Part shown: positions 1-8,403 of the stretch, one piece after another
Layout of the letters: each line of letters begins with the position of its first letter
Position numbering within the stretch: the stretch's first letter is position 1
Assembly (NCBI RefSeq): GCF_041240605.1
Contig: NZ_CP162487.1
Span: 2,177,001 to 2,241,000, forward strand
Direction of reading: 5' to 3'
Origin: Xanthomonas sp. DAR 80977
GTDB taxonomy: Bacteria > Pseudomonadota > Gammaproteobacteria > Xanthomonadales > Xanthomonadaceae
Length of the DNA: 64,000 nt
The notes under the pieces: model-generated
Told to the model about the DNA's origin: nothing
Database searches by the model: none
What the model saw: only the letters and a program-made list of their open reading frames with translations
Position numbers and translations under genes: made by a program

Positions 1-1
1 G

Positions 2-628
2 GCGATCATGCGCGACGTGCAGGCGATGCCGCCGGCGATGCGGCGCCTGGCCTGGGTGCAGTTCTTCTCCTGGTTCGCGCTGTTCGCGATGTGGATCTAC
101 ACCACCGCGGCGGTGACGCAGACCCATTACGGCGCCACCGACACCGCCTCGGCGGCCTACAACGACGGCGCCAACTGGGTGGGCGTGCTGTTCGGCGCCT
201 ACAACGGCTTCGCGGCGCTGGCGGCGATCGCGATCCCGCTGCTGGTGCGTGCGGTCGGCCTGCGTGTCAGCCATCTGCTCAACCTGTGCCTGGGCGCGGC
301 GGGGTTGCTGTCGTTCCTGTGGATCCGCGACCCGCAATGGCTGCTGCTGTCGATGCTCGGCGTCGGCTTCGCCTGGGCCTCGATCCTGTCGCTGCCGTAT
401 GCCTTGCTGTCCGACAGCGTGCCGGCGGCGAAGATGGGCGTGTACATGGGCATCTTCAATTTCTTCATCGTGATCCCGCAACTGGTCGCGGTCAGCGTGC
501 TGGGCTTCGTGCTCAGCCACTGGCTGGGCGGCCGCCCGCTGTATGCGCTGGGCATCGGCGGCGCCAGCCTGCTGCTGGCGGCGCTGTGCGTGCTGCGGGT
601 TCCGGCCGAACACGGAGCAAGGCAATGA
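2..628 (+). CDS. MFS sugar transporter, C-terminal part (cut by window start)
   Basis: The open frame runs in from the left edge, so only about 208 C-terminal residues are visible; the first in-frame ATG (position 8) is unlikely to be the true start. The visible part has about six hydrophobic helices and ends shortly after the last one, as in the glycoside-pentoside-hexuronide or maltose/sucrose type of major facilitator permeases in the inner membrane. The stop overlaps the start of the downstream alpha-amylase by 4 bases (ATGA). This argues for one transcript and a role in taking up the amylase products or related oligosaccharides. The family is fairly sure; the substrate is inferred from context only. 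Confidence 0.8.
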   Translation, partial: AIMRDVQAMPPAMRRLAWVQFFSWFALFAMWIYTTAAVTQTHYGATDTASAAYNDGANWVGVLFGAYNGFAALAAIAIPLLVRAVGLRVSHLLNLCLGAAGLLSFLWIRDPQWLLLSMLGVGFAWASILSLPYALLSDSVPAAKMGVYMGIFNFFIVIPQLVAVSVLGFVLSHWLGGRPLYALGIGGASLLLAALCVLRVPAEHGARQ

Positions 629-2304
629 CGTATCGGAGTTCGCTGCTGGCGCTGGCCCTGCTGGGCGCATGCGCGCCACCGGCGCGTGCGCAGGCCGCGG
701 CGGAGTACTACGGCACGCTGGAACCGTTCGCCAGCGAGGCGGTGTATTTCGTGGTCACCGACCGCTTCGTCAACGGCGATCCCGGCAACGATCACCGCGA
801 CCAGGGCGGCGCGCACCGCACCTTCGACATCCCGCTGCCGGCGCCGCCGGGCGAGAGCGACAACATCGGCTACCTGGGCGGCGACTTCAAGGGCGTGGTC
901 GACAATGCCGGCTACATCCGCGGCCTGGGTTTCGGTGCGGTGTGGATCACCCCGATCGTCGACAACCCGGACGAAGCGTTCACCGGCGGCAAGCCGATCA
1001 GTTGGGGCAGCAACCTCAGCGATCGCGGCAAGACTGGCTACCACGGCTACTGGGGCGTCAATTTCTACAAGCTCGACGAACACCTGCCCAGCCCGGGCCT
1101 GGACTTCGCCGGCTTCACCCAGGCGATGCATGCGCAGCGGCTGAAGGTGGTGCTGGACATCGTCGGCAACCATGGTTCGCCGGCGTATACGATGCCGAAG
1201 CGGCAGCCGATGTTCGGCCAGGTGTTCGACCGCGACGGCAAGCTCGTCGCCGACCACCAGAACCTGCCGCCGGCCAGGCTGGATCCGGCGCACAACCCGC
1301 TGCATGCGTTCTACAACACCGGCGGCGGCCTGGCCGAGCTGTCGGACTTCAACGAGCGCAATCCGGCGGTGATGGACTATCTGGTCGGGGCCTACGCGCA
1401 ATGGCTGGGGCAGGGCGCCGACGCCTTCCGCATCGACACCATCGGCTGGATGCCGGACAGCTTCTGGCACGAGTTCGTGCGCCGCATCCGCGCACAGCGG
1501 CCGGGCATGTTCATGTTCGGCGAAGCCTTCGACTACGACGCGCGCAAGATCGCCGGGCACACCTGGGCGCGCAACGCCGGGGTCAGCGTGCTGGATTTCC
1601 CGTTGAAGCAGGCGCTGGCGTCGGTGTTCGGGCATGCGCGCGGCGGCTTCGAGCAGTTGCAGGCGCCGCTGTACCTGGAGCGCGGCCCGTACGCCAATCC
1701 GTACGAGCTGATGACCTTCTACGACAACCACGACATGGCGCGGCTGGATGCCAGCGACGCCGGTTTCATCGATGCGCACAACTGGCTGTTCACCGCGCGC
1801 GGCATCCCGGTGATCTACTACGGCTCGGAGACCGGCTTCATGCGCGGCCGCGCCGAGCATGCCGGCAACCGCAACTACTTCGGCCAGCAGCGGGTCGATG
1901 CCGCGCCGCAGAGCCCGATCTTCGCGCCGCTGCAGCGCATCGCGACGCTGCGCCAGCGCACGCCGGCGCTGCAGCGCGGGCTGCAGCTCAACCTGCGCCT
2001 GTCCGGCGACGAGGCGGTGTTCTACCGCGTGTTGCAGCATGCCGGCAGCACCCAGACCGCGCTGGTGCTGCTGAACAAGAGCGACGCGCCGAAGACGCTG
2101 GAGGTGCGGCGCTACCTGCAGCCGGGCACCTGGCACGACGGCTTCGACGGCAGCGCGATCGAGGTCGCGGACAGCTTGCGCGCCGAGGTGCCGGCGCATG
2201 GCGTGAGGGTGTTCCTGTCCGATGCGCCGATCGTCCGTTCGGACCTGCGCGCGCGGCTGGATTGGCTGATGGCGGCCAAGGATGGCGTGGAGCCGCTGCA
2301 GTAG
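625..2304 (+). CDS. GH13 alpha-amylase family glycosidase, exported
   Basis: 559 residues. The start at 625 overlaps the transporter stop and gives a hydrophobic N-terminal signal. It can be read as a lipobox (LGAC, Cys16) or as an ordinary signal peptide cleaved after ARA, so the final location (periplasm, outer-membrane lipoprotein or secreted) is open. All four GH13 regions are visible in order: DIVGNHG (region I), DAFRIDTIGW with the nucleophile Asp (II), GEAFDY with the acid/base Glu (III) and FYDNHD (IV). A short beta-sandwich C-terminal domain follows. The enzyme should cleave alpha-1,4-glucans or act as a related glucosidase or transglycosidase; the exact specificity cannot be read from motifs. 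It is translationally coupled to the sugar permease upstream. Confidence 0.9.
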   Translation: MTYRSSLLALALLGACAPPARAQAAAEYYGTLEPFASEAVYFVVTDRFVNGDPGNDHRDQGGAHRTFDIPLPAPPGESDNIGYLGGDFKGVVDNAGYIRGLGFGAVWITPIVDNPDEAFTGGKPISWGSNLSDRGKTGYHGYWGVNFYKLDEHLPSPGLDFAGFTQAMHAQRLKVVLDIVGNHGSPAYTMPKRQPMFGQVFDRDGKLVADHQNLPPARLDPAHNPLHAFYNTGGGLAELSDFNERNPAVMDYLVGAYAQWLGQGADAFRIDTIGWMPDSFWHEFVRRIRAQRPGMFMFGEAFDYDARKIAGHTWARNAGVSVLDFPLKQALASVFGHARGGFEQLQAPLYLERGPYANPYELMTFYDNHDMARLDASDAGFIDAHNWLFTARGIPVIYYGSETGFMRGRAEHAGNRNYFGQQRVDAAPQSPIFAPLQRIATLRQRTPALQRGLQLNLRLSGDEAVFYRVLQHAGSTQTALVLLNKSDAPKTLEVRRYLQPGTWHDGFDGSAIEVADSLRAEVPAHGVRVFLSDAPIVRSDLRARLDWLMAAKDGVEPLQ

Positions 2305-2367
2305 CGTCTCCCTCGATGCTTGCGTTCTTGTAGAACGGCCTTGGCAGCGACGCTTTATCGGTAACGC

Positions 2368-2502
2368 GTCGCGACTGAAGTCGCTCCCACAGGGACCTGG
2401 GGTGCGCTGGCTGGGTGCACTGTGGGAGGGACTTCAGTCCCGACGGCGTCCGAAGTCGGATAACGGGACTGCTTCGTTCGTCGCGGCTGAAGCCGCTCCT
2501 AC
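2368..2502. repeat. Three GTAG-type REP palindromes
   Basis: The convergent gap between the amylase and the iron operon holds three related 23-base palindromes at 2368-2390 (minus), 2422-2444 (plus) and 2480-2502 (minus). The minus-strand copy at 2480 begins GTAG and folds as GCGGC-TTCA-GCCGC; the others fold as GCGAC-TTCA-GTCGC and GGGAC-TTCA-GTCCC. The stems differ by paired changes while the loop stays constant. GTAG-headed palindromes of this design are the REP type linked to RAYT transposases in Xanthomonadaceae. They may serve as the 3' ends of both convergent transcripts; nothing else is seen in this 214-base gap. Confidence 0.8.
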
Positions 2503-2518
2503 AGGAGACGGGCGGCGG

Positions 2519-4090
2519 TCACGCCGCCGCCGGCTGCGGCTCGGCCCACACGCTGTTCGGTTCGCCGTGCCGCGCGCGGTGCGCGGTCGCGCGTGCCAGC
2601 GCGGCGAAGCCCACCGCCATCGCCAGGGCCATGCCGTCGACCCAGAACAGCGGCCATTGCCCGGCCGCCGCGCTGGTCCACATCCACCAGCCGCTGGCCA
2701 GGCCGTGCGCCAGCGGGATCGCCGCGGTCACCGCGGCGGCGGTCCACAGCAACTCGCGCGCGGCCTGCGCCGGCGCGCGCAGCGCCGCCCACAGCGCGCA
2801 CAGCGCCCAGCTGCCGAAGCAGGTCCAGCGCATGCCGGCATCCACCGCGTCCGGCGCGGCGCGTTCCAGCACCTGCACCGCAACGAAGGAAGCAGAGATC
2901 GCCACGCACAGGCCGATGCACACCCCGACCGTGGCCCGCGCCATGTTGATCTGCGCGCGGCCCTGCTGCGCCTGGCGGCGCTTGCGCCGCGATTCGATCC
3001 ACAGCAGGTTGCCCGAATAGAACAGGAACGCGCCGCCGATGCCGAGCAGGAAATACAGCCAGGGAATCAGCGCATTGCCGTACTCGCCGAAATGCAGCGC
3101 GTAGGCCGAGGTCAGCGTGGCGTGGTTGGCGTCGCGGCGGCCGGGCAGCTGGGTGGCGATCACCTTGCCGCTGGCCGCGTCCAGCGCCACCGTCCCGGTC
3201 GGCCCCAGGGTGCCGGGCGACTCGCCGCTGATCTCCACGGTGGCGTTGCGGTCGCCGGCGTGCTGCAGCTTCATGTACACCGGCTCGAATTCGTGCAGGC
3301 CCTGCCGCCGCGCCTCGGCGACGGCGCGCGCGTTCCAGTCGGCCAGCGTGCCCACGGGGGCGGGCGTGCCGCTGGCGCTGCGCACCGGCGCGGTGTCCAT
3401 CGCCACCGGCATCGCCTCGGCCACCTTGCCGTCGAACACCAGCGGGTTCAGCGCCGCCATCAGCACCAGCGACAGGCACAGCACCGCGCCGGTCACCGCG
3501 AACATCAGGTGCAGCGGCAGGCTCAGCACGCCGATCACGTTGTGCGCGTCCAGCCAGAACTGCTTGAGGTTGCGGCCCGGGCGCAGCGCGAACAGGTCCT
3601 TGAGCAGCTTCGGCAGATGGATGATCACCCCGGACACGATCGCCACCGCGTACAGCAGGCTGACGATGCCCATCAGATAGACGCCGGCCACCGGCAGCCC
3701 GAGCGTGTAGTGCAGTTCGTTGACCAGGGTGGCCAGTCCGGCCTGCGGCAGGGTCGGGCCGCCCTCCAGGTCGTCCAGCGTGGCCATCTGCCACTCGCCC
3801 TGGGCGTCGGGCCAGTAGATCAGCGCCTTGGGAAACTCGCTGCTGGGGAACAGCATGCCGAGCATCGGCTTGGCTTGCGGATGCCGCGCCAGGGTGGCAT
3901 CGAGCAGGCGCTGCGCATCGTCCAGGCTCTGCACCGGCACCACTTGCTGGGTTTGCCAGCGTGGCAGGTCGTGGTGGAACACGGTGATCGCGCCGGCGTA
4001 GAAGGCCACGAACAGGGCGAAGCCGGCGACCAGGCCCATCCAGGTATGCAGCGCGGTGAAGGTGCGCAGGGTGGTGGCGTGCAGTTTCAT
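2519..4090 (-). CDS. PepSY-domain inner-membrane protein of iron/siderophore uptake (PiuB-like)
   Basis: 523 residues from ATG at 4090. The N-terminus has the typical TFTALHTWMGLVAGF membrane segment followed by FHHDL. Further membrane helices with conserved His (LHYTLGLPVAGVYLMG, VIIHLPKL) and soluble PepSY-like segments lie between. This is the architecture of PepSY-associated membrane proteins found next to TonB-dependent siderophore receptors, thought to act in reduction or release of iron in the periplasm or inner membrane. It is the last gene of a three-gene minus-strand operon downstream of a Fur-box-like site. No receptor gene is visible next to it in this window. The biochemical role is not established for the family. 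Confidence 0.85.
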   Translation of the reverse strand: MKLHATTLRTFTALHTWMGLVAGFALFVAFYAGAITVFHHDLPRWQTQQVVPVQSLDDAQRLLDATLARHPQAKPMLGMLFPSSEFPKALIYWPDAQGEWQMATLDDLEGGPTLPQAGLATLVNELHYTLGLPVAGVYLMGIVSLLYAVAIVSGVIIHLPKLLKDLFALRPGRNLKQFWLDAHNVIGVLSLPLHLMFAVTGAVLCLSLVLMAALNPLVFDGKVAEAMPVAMDTAPVRSASGTPAPVGTLADWNARAVAEARRQGLHEFEPVYMKLQHAGDRNATVEISGESPGTLGPTGTVALDAASGKVIATQLPGRRDANHATLTSAYALHFGEYGNALIPWLYFLLGIGGAFLFYSGNLLWIESRRKRRQAQQGRAQINMARATVGVCIGLCVAISASFVAVQVLERAAPDAVDAGMRWTCFGSWALCALWAALRAPAQAARELLWTAAAVTAAIPLAHGLASGWWMWTSAAAGQWPLFWVDGMALAMAVGFAALARATAHRARHGEPNSVWAEPQPAAA

Positions 4091-4100
4091 GCGGATGTCC

Positions 4101-4367
4101 TCATTGCGCCCAGCCCAGGGCCTTCAGCGCCCACAGCAGGGCGAAGCCGGCCAGCGCCAGCGCGCTCAGCCAGCTCCAGGCGCGGCGCCCGCTGGCGAAG
4201 CAATAGGCGCCGATCGCCACGCCCACCCACAGCGGCACGAACGCGATCAGCGCGGGGACCAGCGCCTGCTGCCACGGCCCCGGCGGCAGCCAGCAGACCA
4301 GGCCGGTCAGCGCGGTGGCGAGGAAGAAGCCGGGAATCAGCCCGGCCAGGCCGCGGCTCCACATCAT
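4101..4367 (-). CDS. Small inner-membrane protein, DUF3649-like
   Basis: 88 residues from ATG at 4367, overlapping the preceding gene's stop by 4 bases (ATGA). About three hydrophobic helices with very few charges and a C-terminal LLWALKALGWAQ. Proteins of this size between a DUF3325-like gene and a PepSY gene are usually annotated DUF3649 (iron uptake). The assignment rests on size, hydrophobic pattern and position and not on a decisive motif. A longer frame exists upstream, but its N-terminal part is Arg-rich antisense of the neighbour and was discarded. Confidence 0.65.
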   Translation of the reverse strand: MMWSRGLAGLIPGFFLATALTGLVCWLPPGPWQQALVPALIAFVPLWVGVAIGAYCFASGRRAWSWLSALALAGFALLWALKALGWAQ

Positions 4368-4663
4368 CGCGGCCGGCTCCGCGCCGCGTCGCCTGCGTCG
4401 CCGCGCAGGGCGCCGACGGTCGGGACCAGCATCAGCGCCAGCATCCAGCTGGCCAGCATCGCGCACAGTCCTGCACCGACGCCCAATTGCATGATCCAGG
4501 CCGCCAGCGAGGCGATCGCCAGCGCCAGGCCGAGCCCGTTGCCGAACCGGCGCAGGCGCCGCAGCGGCGCCAGGCGGCAGTTCGGCGAGCCGGCGTACAG
4601 GGCCAGCGCCGACAGCGCCGCGCACACGGCGGCGAGGGCGATCGCGGCGATGGCCGCGCTCAT
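4364..4663 (-). CDS. Small inner-membrane protein, DUF3325-like
   Basis: 99 residues with four hydrophobic stretches and the segment LALYAGSPNCRLAP, which resembles the conserved Ser-Pro-His/Asn-x-Arg region of DUF3325 proteins. The ATG at 4663 was preferred to a TTG two codons upstream because a GGAGAGG ribosome-binding site is correctly placed before it. It is the first gene of the minus-strand operon and lies about 150 bases downstream of a Fur-box-like site. The family is known only from siderophore-uptake neighbourhoods; no activity is established. Confidence 0.65.
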   Translation of the reverse strand: MSAAIAAIALAAVCAALSALALYAGSPNCRLAPLRRLRRFGNGLGLALAIASLAAWIMQLGVGAGLCAMLASWMLALMLVPTVGALRGDAGDAARSRPR

Positions 4664-4814
4664 CGGCAACCTCTCCGCGTTGCTGGCCGCGTCCGCAGCC
4701 GGCAGGCGGCCACCGCGGGCAGCACAGCGAAGATGGGGCGGGGGGCGTGACGGGCAGGGGGCATCGGCAGTCCAGGCGGCGGCGTGCAGCCGCGGCAGTC
4801 CGCGACGCTATTCC

Positions 4815-4833
4815 GCGGATGATAATCATTCTG
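4815..4833 (-). promoter_or_regulatory. Fur-box-like site upstream of the PepSY operon
   Basis: The core ATGATAATCATT (4819-4830) matches the central 12 bases of the 19-base Fur consensus exactly; the outer bases match poorly, giving about 14 of 19. It sits upstream of the minus-strand operon of membrane proteins seen in iron uptake, which is the expected place for iron-dependent repression. Binding itself is inferred. Confidence 0.7.
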
Positions 4834-4902
4834 CTTTCGTAAGCAAAACCCGGCCGGCATACGCGGCTTGCCGATCCTGCCGATTCGCGAACCGCTGCGG
4901 CG

Positions 4903-5943
4903 TCAGTCGCGCAGCGAGGAACCGCGCAGCGCCAGCGTCACCGGCAGGGTGCGGCTGGTCACCGGCTGCCCGGCGATCTGCGCCAGCAGGGTCTCGACCA
5001 GTACCGCGCCGGCGAGCTCGGTGTCCTGTTGCACCGTCGACAGCGCCGGCGCCACGCAGGCGGCGATCGGGATGTCGTCGAAGCCGGCCAGGGCCACGTC
5101 CTCGGGCACGCGCAGGCCGTGCTCGCGCAGCGCCTTCAGTGCGCCGATCGCGATCAGGTCGCTGGCGGCGAACACCGCGTCGAAGCGCTCGCCGCCGCGC
5201 AGCAGCGCCTGCGCCGCCTCGTAGCCGGACTGCTCGGTGGTGATCGCGTCCACCTGCAGCCCGGGCACGGTGTCCACTCCGGCCGCCTGCAGGGCCTGGG
5301 CATGGCCGCGGTAGCGCTCGAGGAATTCGGGATAGTGGTTGGAGGCGTCACCGAGGAAGGCGATGCGCCGGCAACCCTGCTGCAGCAGGTGCGCGGTGAT
5401 GTCGTGGCCGCCCTGGAAGTTGTCGCTGCCGATCGACACCCCCGGCTGGCCGGGCAGCACCGCGCCCCAGCGCACGAAATGGGTGCCTTGCTCGACCAGG
5501 TGCTGCAGCCGCTGCTGCGCCTGCAGGTAGTCGCCGTAGCCGAGCAGGATCAGGCCATCGGCCTTCTGGCTGTCGCCGTAGTCGGCGCGCCAGTTGTCCG
5601 ACAGCTGCTGGAACGACACCAGCAGGTCGTAGCCGTGGCGCGCGCAGGCGCGGGTGATCGAGCCCAGCATCGAGTGGAAGAACGGGTTGATCAGCGAATC
5701 GTCGGTGGTCGGGTCCTCGAAGAACAGCAGCGCCAGGGTGCCGGCATTGCGCAGGCGCAGGCTGGAGGCGTGCTTGTCGACCTTGTAGTTCAGCTCGTTG
5801 GCGATCGCCAGGATCTTGCGCCGGGTCTGTTCGTTGACCGCCGGGCTGCCGCGCAGTGCGCGCGAGACGGTGGGCTGCGAGACGCCCGCCAGGTAGGCGA
5901 TGTCGAGCGATGTGGCCTTGCCTTTGATGACGCGCGCTCGCAT
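4903..5943 (-). CDS. LacI-family transcriptional regulator
   Basis: 346 residues. The ATG at 5943 was chosen because the helix-turn-helix (TSLDIAYLAGVSQPTVSRAL) then begins about ten residues in, as in LacI/GalR proteins. The longer upstream reading frame is translated repeat DNA. A hinge with LNYKVDKHASSLR and a periplasmic-binding-protein-like effector domain follow, including DAVFAASDLIAIGALKALREHG and the C-terminal PEDVALAGFDD. It should bind a sugar or sugar phosphate. The closest candidate target is sugar metabolism such as the amylase locus 2.6 kb away, but that link is only proximity. It is transcribed away from thrS. Confidence 0.88.
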   Translation of the reverse strand: MRARVIKGKATSLDIAYLAGVSQPTVSRALRGSPAVNEQTRRKILAIANELNYKVDKHASSLRLRNAGTLALLFFEDPTTDDSLINPFFHSMLGSITRACARHGYDLLVSFQQLSDNWRADYGDSQKADGLILLGYGDYLQAQQRLQHLVEQGTHFVRWGAVLPGQPGVSIGSDNFQGGHDITAHLLQQGCRRIAFLGDASNHYPEFLERYRGHAQALQAAGVDTVPGLQVDAITTEQSGYEAAQALLRGGERFDAVFAASDLIAIGALKALREHGLRVPEDVALAGFDDIPIAACVAPALSTVQQDTELAGAVLVETLLAQIAGQPVTSRTLPVTLALRGSSLRD

Positions 5944-6013
5944 TGCAGGGAAACAGATGGAAGCATGCCATGGCGTACGGGATAGCACTTGCTGCGGCGC
6001 AGCGTGGGATTGG

Positions 6014-6174
6014 GGCGCGGGACTCGGGACTCGGGACCGGGGACCCGGAAGAGCGCAGCCGTGCAGCGTCGTTGCCACCGCGCTGCAGGCCTTGACCGTC
6101 GATTGCCACACACGCCATCAACGCCAGCCAAGCGCCTTTCCGGGTCCCCGGTCCCGAGTCCCGAGTCCCGCGCC
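6014..6174. repeat. Perfect 37-bp inverted repeat with G-quadruplex arms
   Basis: Positions 6014-6050 and 6138-6174 are exact reverse complements (37 of 37), separated by 87 bases. The arms are built from units of the form GGGACTC repeated and then GGGACCGGGG, so the left arm satisfies a canonical G-quadruplex pattern (four G-runs of at least 3) on the plus strand and the right arm on the minus strand. It occupies the gap between the divergent LacI gene and thrS. It is a sequence variant of the elements at 11064, 34331 and 57784. Confidence 0.85.
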
Positions 6175-6210
6175 TCCACCCCCGCCAAATCCACAGACCA
6201 CCCAAATGCG

Positions 6211-6224
6211 TTACCATTTGGTAA
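6211..6224. promoter_or_regulatory. Palindrome TTACCA-TT-TGGTAA in the lacI-thrS gap
   Basis: A 6+6 inverted repeat in an AT-rich patch about 50 bases upstream of the candidate thrS leader frame. It could be an operator (for example for the adjacent LacI-family protein) or part of the thrS promoter region. No clear sigma70 pair could be fixed here. Confidence 0.35.
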
Positions 6225-6278
6225 TTCTTCAATGCGGAACTACGGGTGGCCCGCGGCAACGCCGGCCGAGCGTGCGAC

Positions 6279-6355
6279 ATGAGCACTACCATCGCCCCAG
6301 CATGAAACCCCGTCCAAGGCTGTCCGAGCAGGCGCCCTTGTGGCGCCTTCTTTGT
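6279..6355 (+). promoter_or_regulatory. Candidate thrS attenuator: Thr-containing leader frame plus terminator hairpin
   Basis: A short frame at 6279-6305 reads [12 protein letters not shown], with two adjacent threonine codons. At 6330-6348 a perfect 7-bp stem (AGGCGCC/GGCGCCT, 5-base loop) is followed by TTCTTTGT, which looks like a Rho-independent terminator 80 bases before the thrS start. A terminator inside the leader of a threonyl-tRNA synthetase gene, behind Thr codons, is the layout of ribosome-mediated attenuation. No clear antiterminator pairing was found and the leader frame has a weak ribosome-binding site, so this is a hypothesis. Confidence 0.4.
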
Positions 6356-6435
6356 ATCCCGCGCCTTGCGCCGCCGGTTTCCGGCGCGCCGCGGGAAACG
6401 CCCGACCCGTCTCGCTCCCCTTCTTGCCGACTCCC

Positions 6436-8340
6436 ATGATCACGATCACGCTCCCCGACGGCAGCCGCCGCGAATTCGAACACCCCGTCAGCCCCATGGA
6501 CGTGGCCCAGTCCATCGGCCCGGGCCTGGCCAAGGCGACCATCGCCGGCCAGGTCGACGGCCGCCTGGTCGACGCCTGCGACCTCATCGAGCACGACGCC
6601 AGCCTGCGCCTGATTACCGCCAAGGACGCCGAGGGCGTGGAGATCATCCGCCACTCCTGCGCGCACCTGGTCGGCCATGCGGTCAAGCAGCTGTACCCCG
6701 AGGTCAAGATGGTGATCGGCCCGGTCATCGCCGAAGGTTTCTACTACGACATCTACAGCGAGCGCCCGTTCACCCCCGAGGACATGGCCGCGATCGAGCA
6801 GCGCATGCAGCAGCTGATCGCGCAGGACTACGACGTGGTCAAGAAGGTCACCCCGCGCGCCGAGGTGGTGGAGCTGTTCCGGCAGCGCGGCGAGGACTAC
6901 AAGCTGCGCCTGATCGAGGACATGCCCGACGACGTCACCGCGATGGGCCTGTACTACCACCAGGAATACGTGGACATGTGCCGCGGCCCGCACGTGCCCA
7001 ATACGCGCTTTCTCAAGGCGTTCAAGCTGACCCGCATCTCCGGCGCCTACTGGCGCGGCGACGCCAAGAACGAGCAGCTGCAGCGCATCTACGGCACCGC
7101 CTGGGCCGACAAGAAGCAGCTGGACGCCTACATCCTGCGCATGGAGGAAGCGGACAAGCGCGACCACCGCAAGATCGGCAAGCAGCAGGGCCTGTTCCAC
7201 CTGCAGGAAGAGGGTCCGGGCCTGGTGTTCTGGCATCCCAAGGGCTGGTCGATCTGGCAGGTGGTCGAGCAGTACATGCGCAAGGTGTACCGCGACAGCG
7301 GCTACGGCGAGGTGCGCTGCCCGCAGATCCTGGACGTGTCGCTGTGGCAGAAGTCCGGCCACTGGGACAACTACCAGGACAACATGTTCTTCACCGAGTC
7401 GGAGAAGCGCACCTACGCGGTCAAGCCGATGAATTGCCCCGGCCACGTGCAGGTGTTCAACCAGGGCCTGCACAGCTACCGCGACCTGCCGATCCGCTAC
7501 GGCGAGTTCGGCGCCTGCCACCGCAACGAGCCGTCCGGCGCGCTGCACGGCATCCTGCGCGTGCGCGGCTTCACCCAGGACGACGGCCACATCTTCTGCA
7601 CCGAAGAGCAGATCGAGTCCGAGGTCACCGCCTTCCACCTGCAGGCGCTGAAGGTCTATGCGGATTTCGGTTTCTCCGACATTTCGGTGAAGCTGGCGCT
7701 GCGTCCGGACAAGCGTATCGGTACCGACGAATTTTGGGACCGCACCGAGGAGACGCTGCGCCGCGCGCTGCGCGCGGTGAACGTGGAATGGGAGGAGCTG
7801 CCGGGCGAGGGCGCTTTCTACGCGCCCAAGATCGAGTACCACCTCAAGGACGCGATCGGCCGCACCTGGCAGCTGGGCACCATGCAGGTCGACTACTTCA
7901 TGCCCGAGCGCCTCGGCGCCGAGTACGTGGACGAGCAGAGCCAGCGCCAAACCCCGGTCATGCTGCACCGGGCCATCGTCGGCTCGATGGAGCGGTTCAT
8001 CGGCATCCTGATCGAGCACCATGCCGGTGCGTTCCCGGCCTGGCTGTCGCCGGTGCAGGCGATGGTGATGAACATCACCGATGCCCAGGCCGACTATGTA
8101 GACAGCGTGCGGAAACTCCTTGCAAATCAAGGCTTCCGCATCGAGGCCGATTTGCGGAACGAAAAAATCGGCTATAAGATTCGCGAACACACGCTGCAGC
8201 GGGTGCCGTACCTGCTGGTGGCGGGCGACCGCGAGAAGGAAAACGGCGCCATTGCAGTGCGCACGCGATCGGGGGAGGATCTGGGAACCATGTCGGTTGC
8301 CGCCTTCGCCGAACGGCTGCGTTCCGAGCAGCTGGCGTAA
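6436..8340 (+). CDS. thrS: Threonyl-tRNA synthetase
   Basis: 634 residues, the usual length. The ATG at 6436 starts directly with the TGS domain ([14 protein letters not shown]). The editing domain carries [11 protein letters not shown] with the HxxxH metal site. The class II catalytic core has the zinc ligand in [10 protein letters not shown], motif 2 in [12 protein letters not shown] and the GFTQDDGH segment, and the C-terminal anticodon-binding domain follows. The enzyme charges tRNA-Thr in the cytoplasm. It heads the conserved thrS-infC-rpmI-rplT-pheST-ihfA order and is followed by infC after 63 bases. A candidate attenuator lies upstream. Confidence 0.98.
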   Translation: MITITLPDGSRREFEHPVSPMDVAQSIGPGLAKATIAGQVDGRLVDACDLIEHDASLRLITAKDAEGVEIIRHSCAHLVGHAVKQLYPEVKMVIGPVIAEGFYYDIYSERPFTPEDMAAIEQRMQQLIAQDYDVVKKVTPRAEVVELFRQRGEDYKLRLIEDMPDDVTAMGLYYHQEYVDMCRGPHVPNTRFLKAFKLTRISGAYWRGDAKNEQLQRIYGTAWADKKQLDAYILRMEEADKRDHRKIGKQQGLFHLQEEGPGLVFWHPKGWSIWQVVEQYMRKVYRDSGYGEVRCPQILDVSLWQKSGHWDNYQDNMFFTESEKRTYAVKPMNCPGHVQVFNQGLHSYRDLPIRYGEFGACHRNEPSGALHGILRVRGFTQDDGHIFCTEEQIESEVTAFHLQALKVYADFGFSDISVKLALRPDKRIGTDEFWDRTEETLRRALRAVNVEWEELPGEGAFYAPKIEYHLKDAIGRTWQLGTMQVDYFMPERLGAEYVDEQSQRQTPVMLHRAIVGSMERFIGILIEHHAGAFPAWLSPVQAMVMNITDAQADYVDSVRKLLANQGFRIEADLRNEKIGYKIREHTLQRVPYLLVAGDREKENGAIAVRTRSGEDLGTMSVAAFAERLRSEQLA

Positions 8341-8403
8341 GACAACCCCGATGCGGGCGGAGCCTCCGCCCGTGTCGGTCCGATTCCCCTGGGAGATTGC
8401 AAC

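Noticed and set aside
199..2199. A long open frame antisense to the alpha-amylase
   Set aside because: It is a typical high-GC shadow: Arg/Ala/Val/His-rich, no domain, and fully antisense to a gene with intact catalytic motifs.
5944..6435. An N-terminal extension of the LacI regulator and small proteins in the lacI-thrS gap
   Set aside because: These translations come from the inverted repeat itself (Gly/Pro/Arg/Ser repeats) and the helix-turn-helix already starts correctly at 5943.
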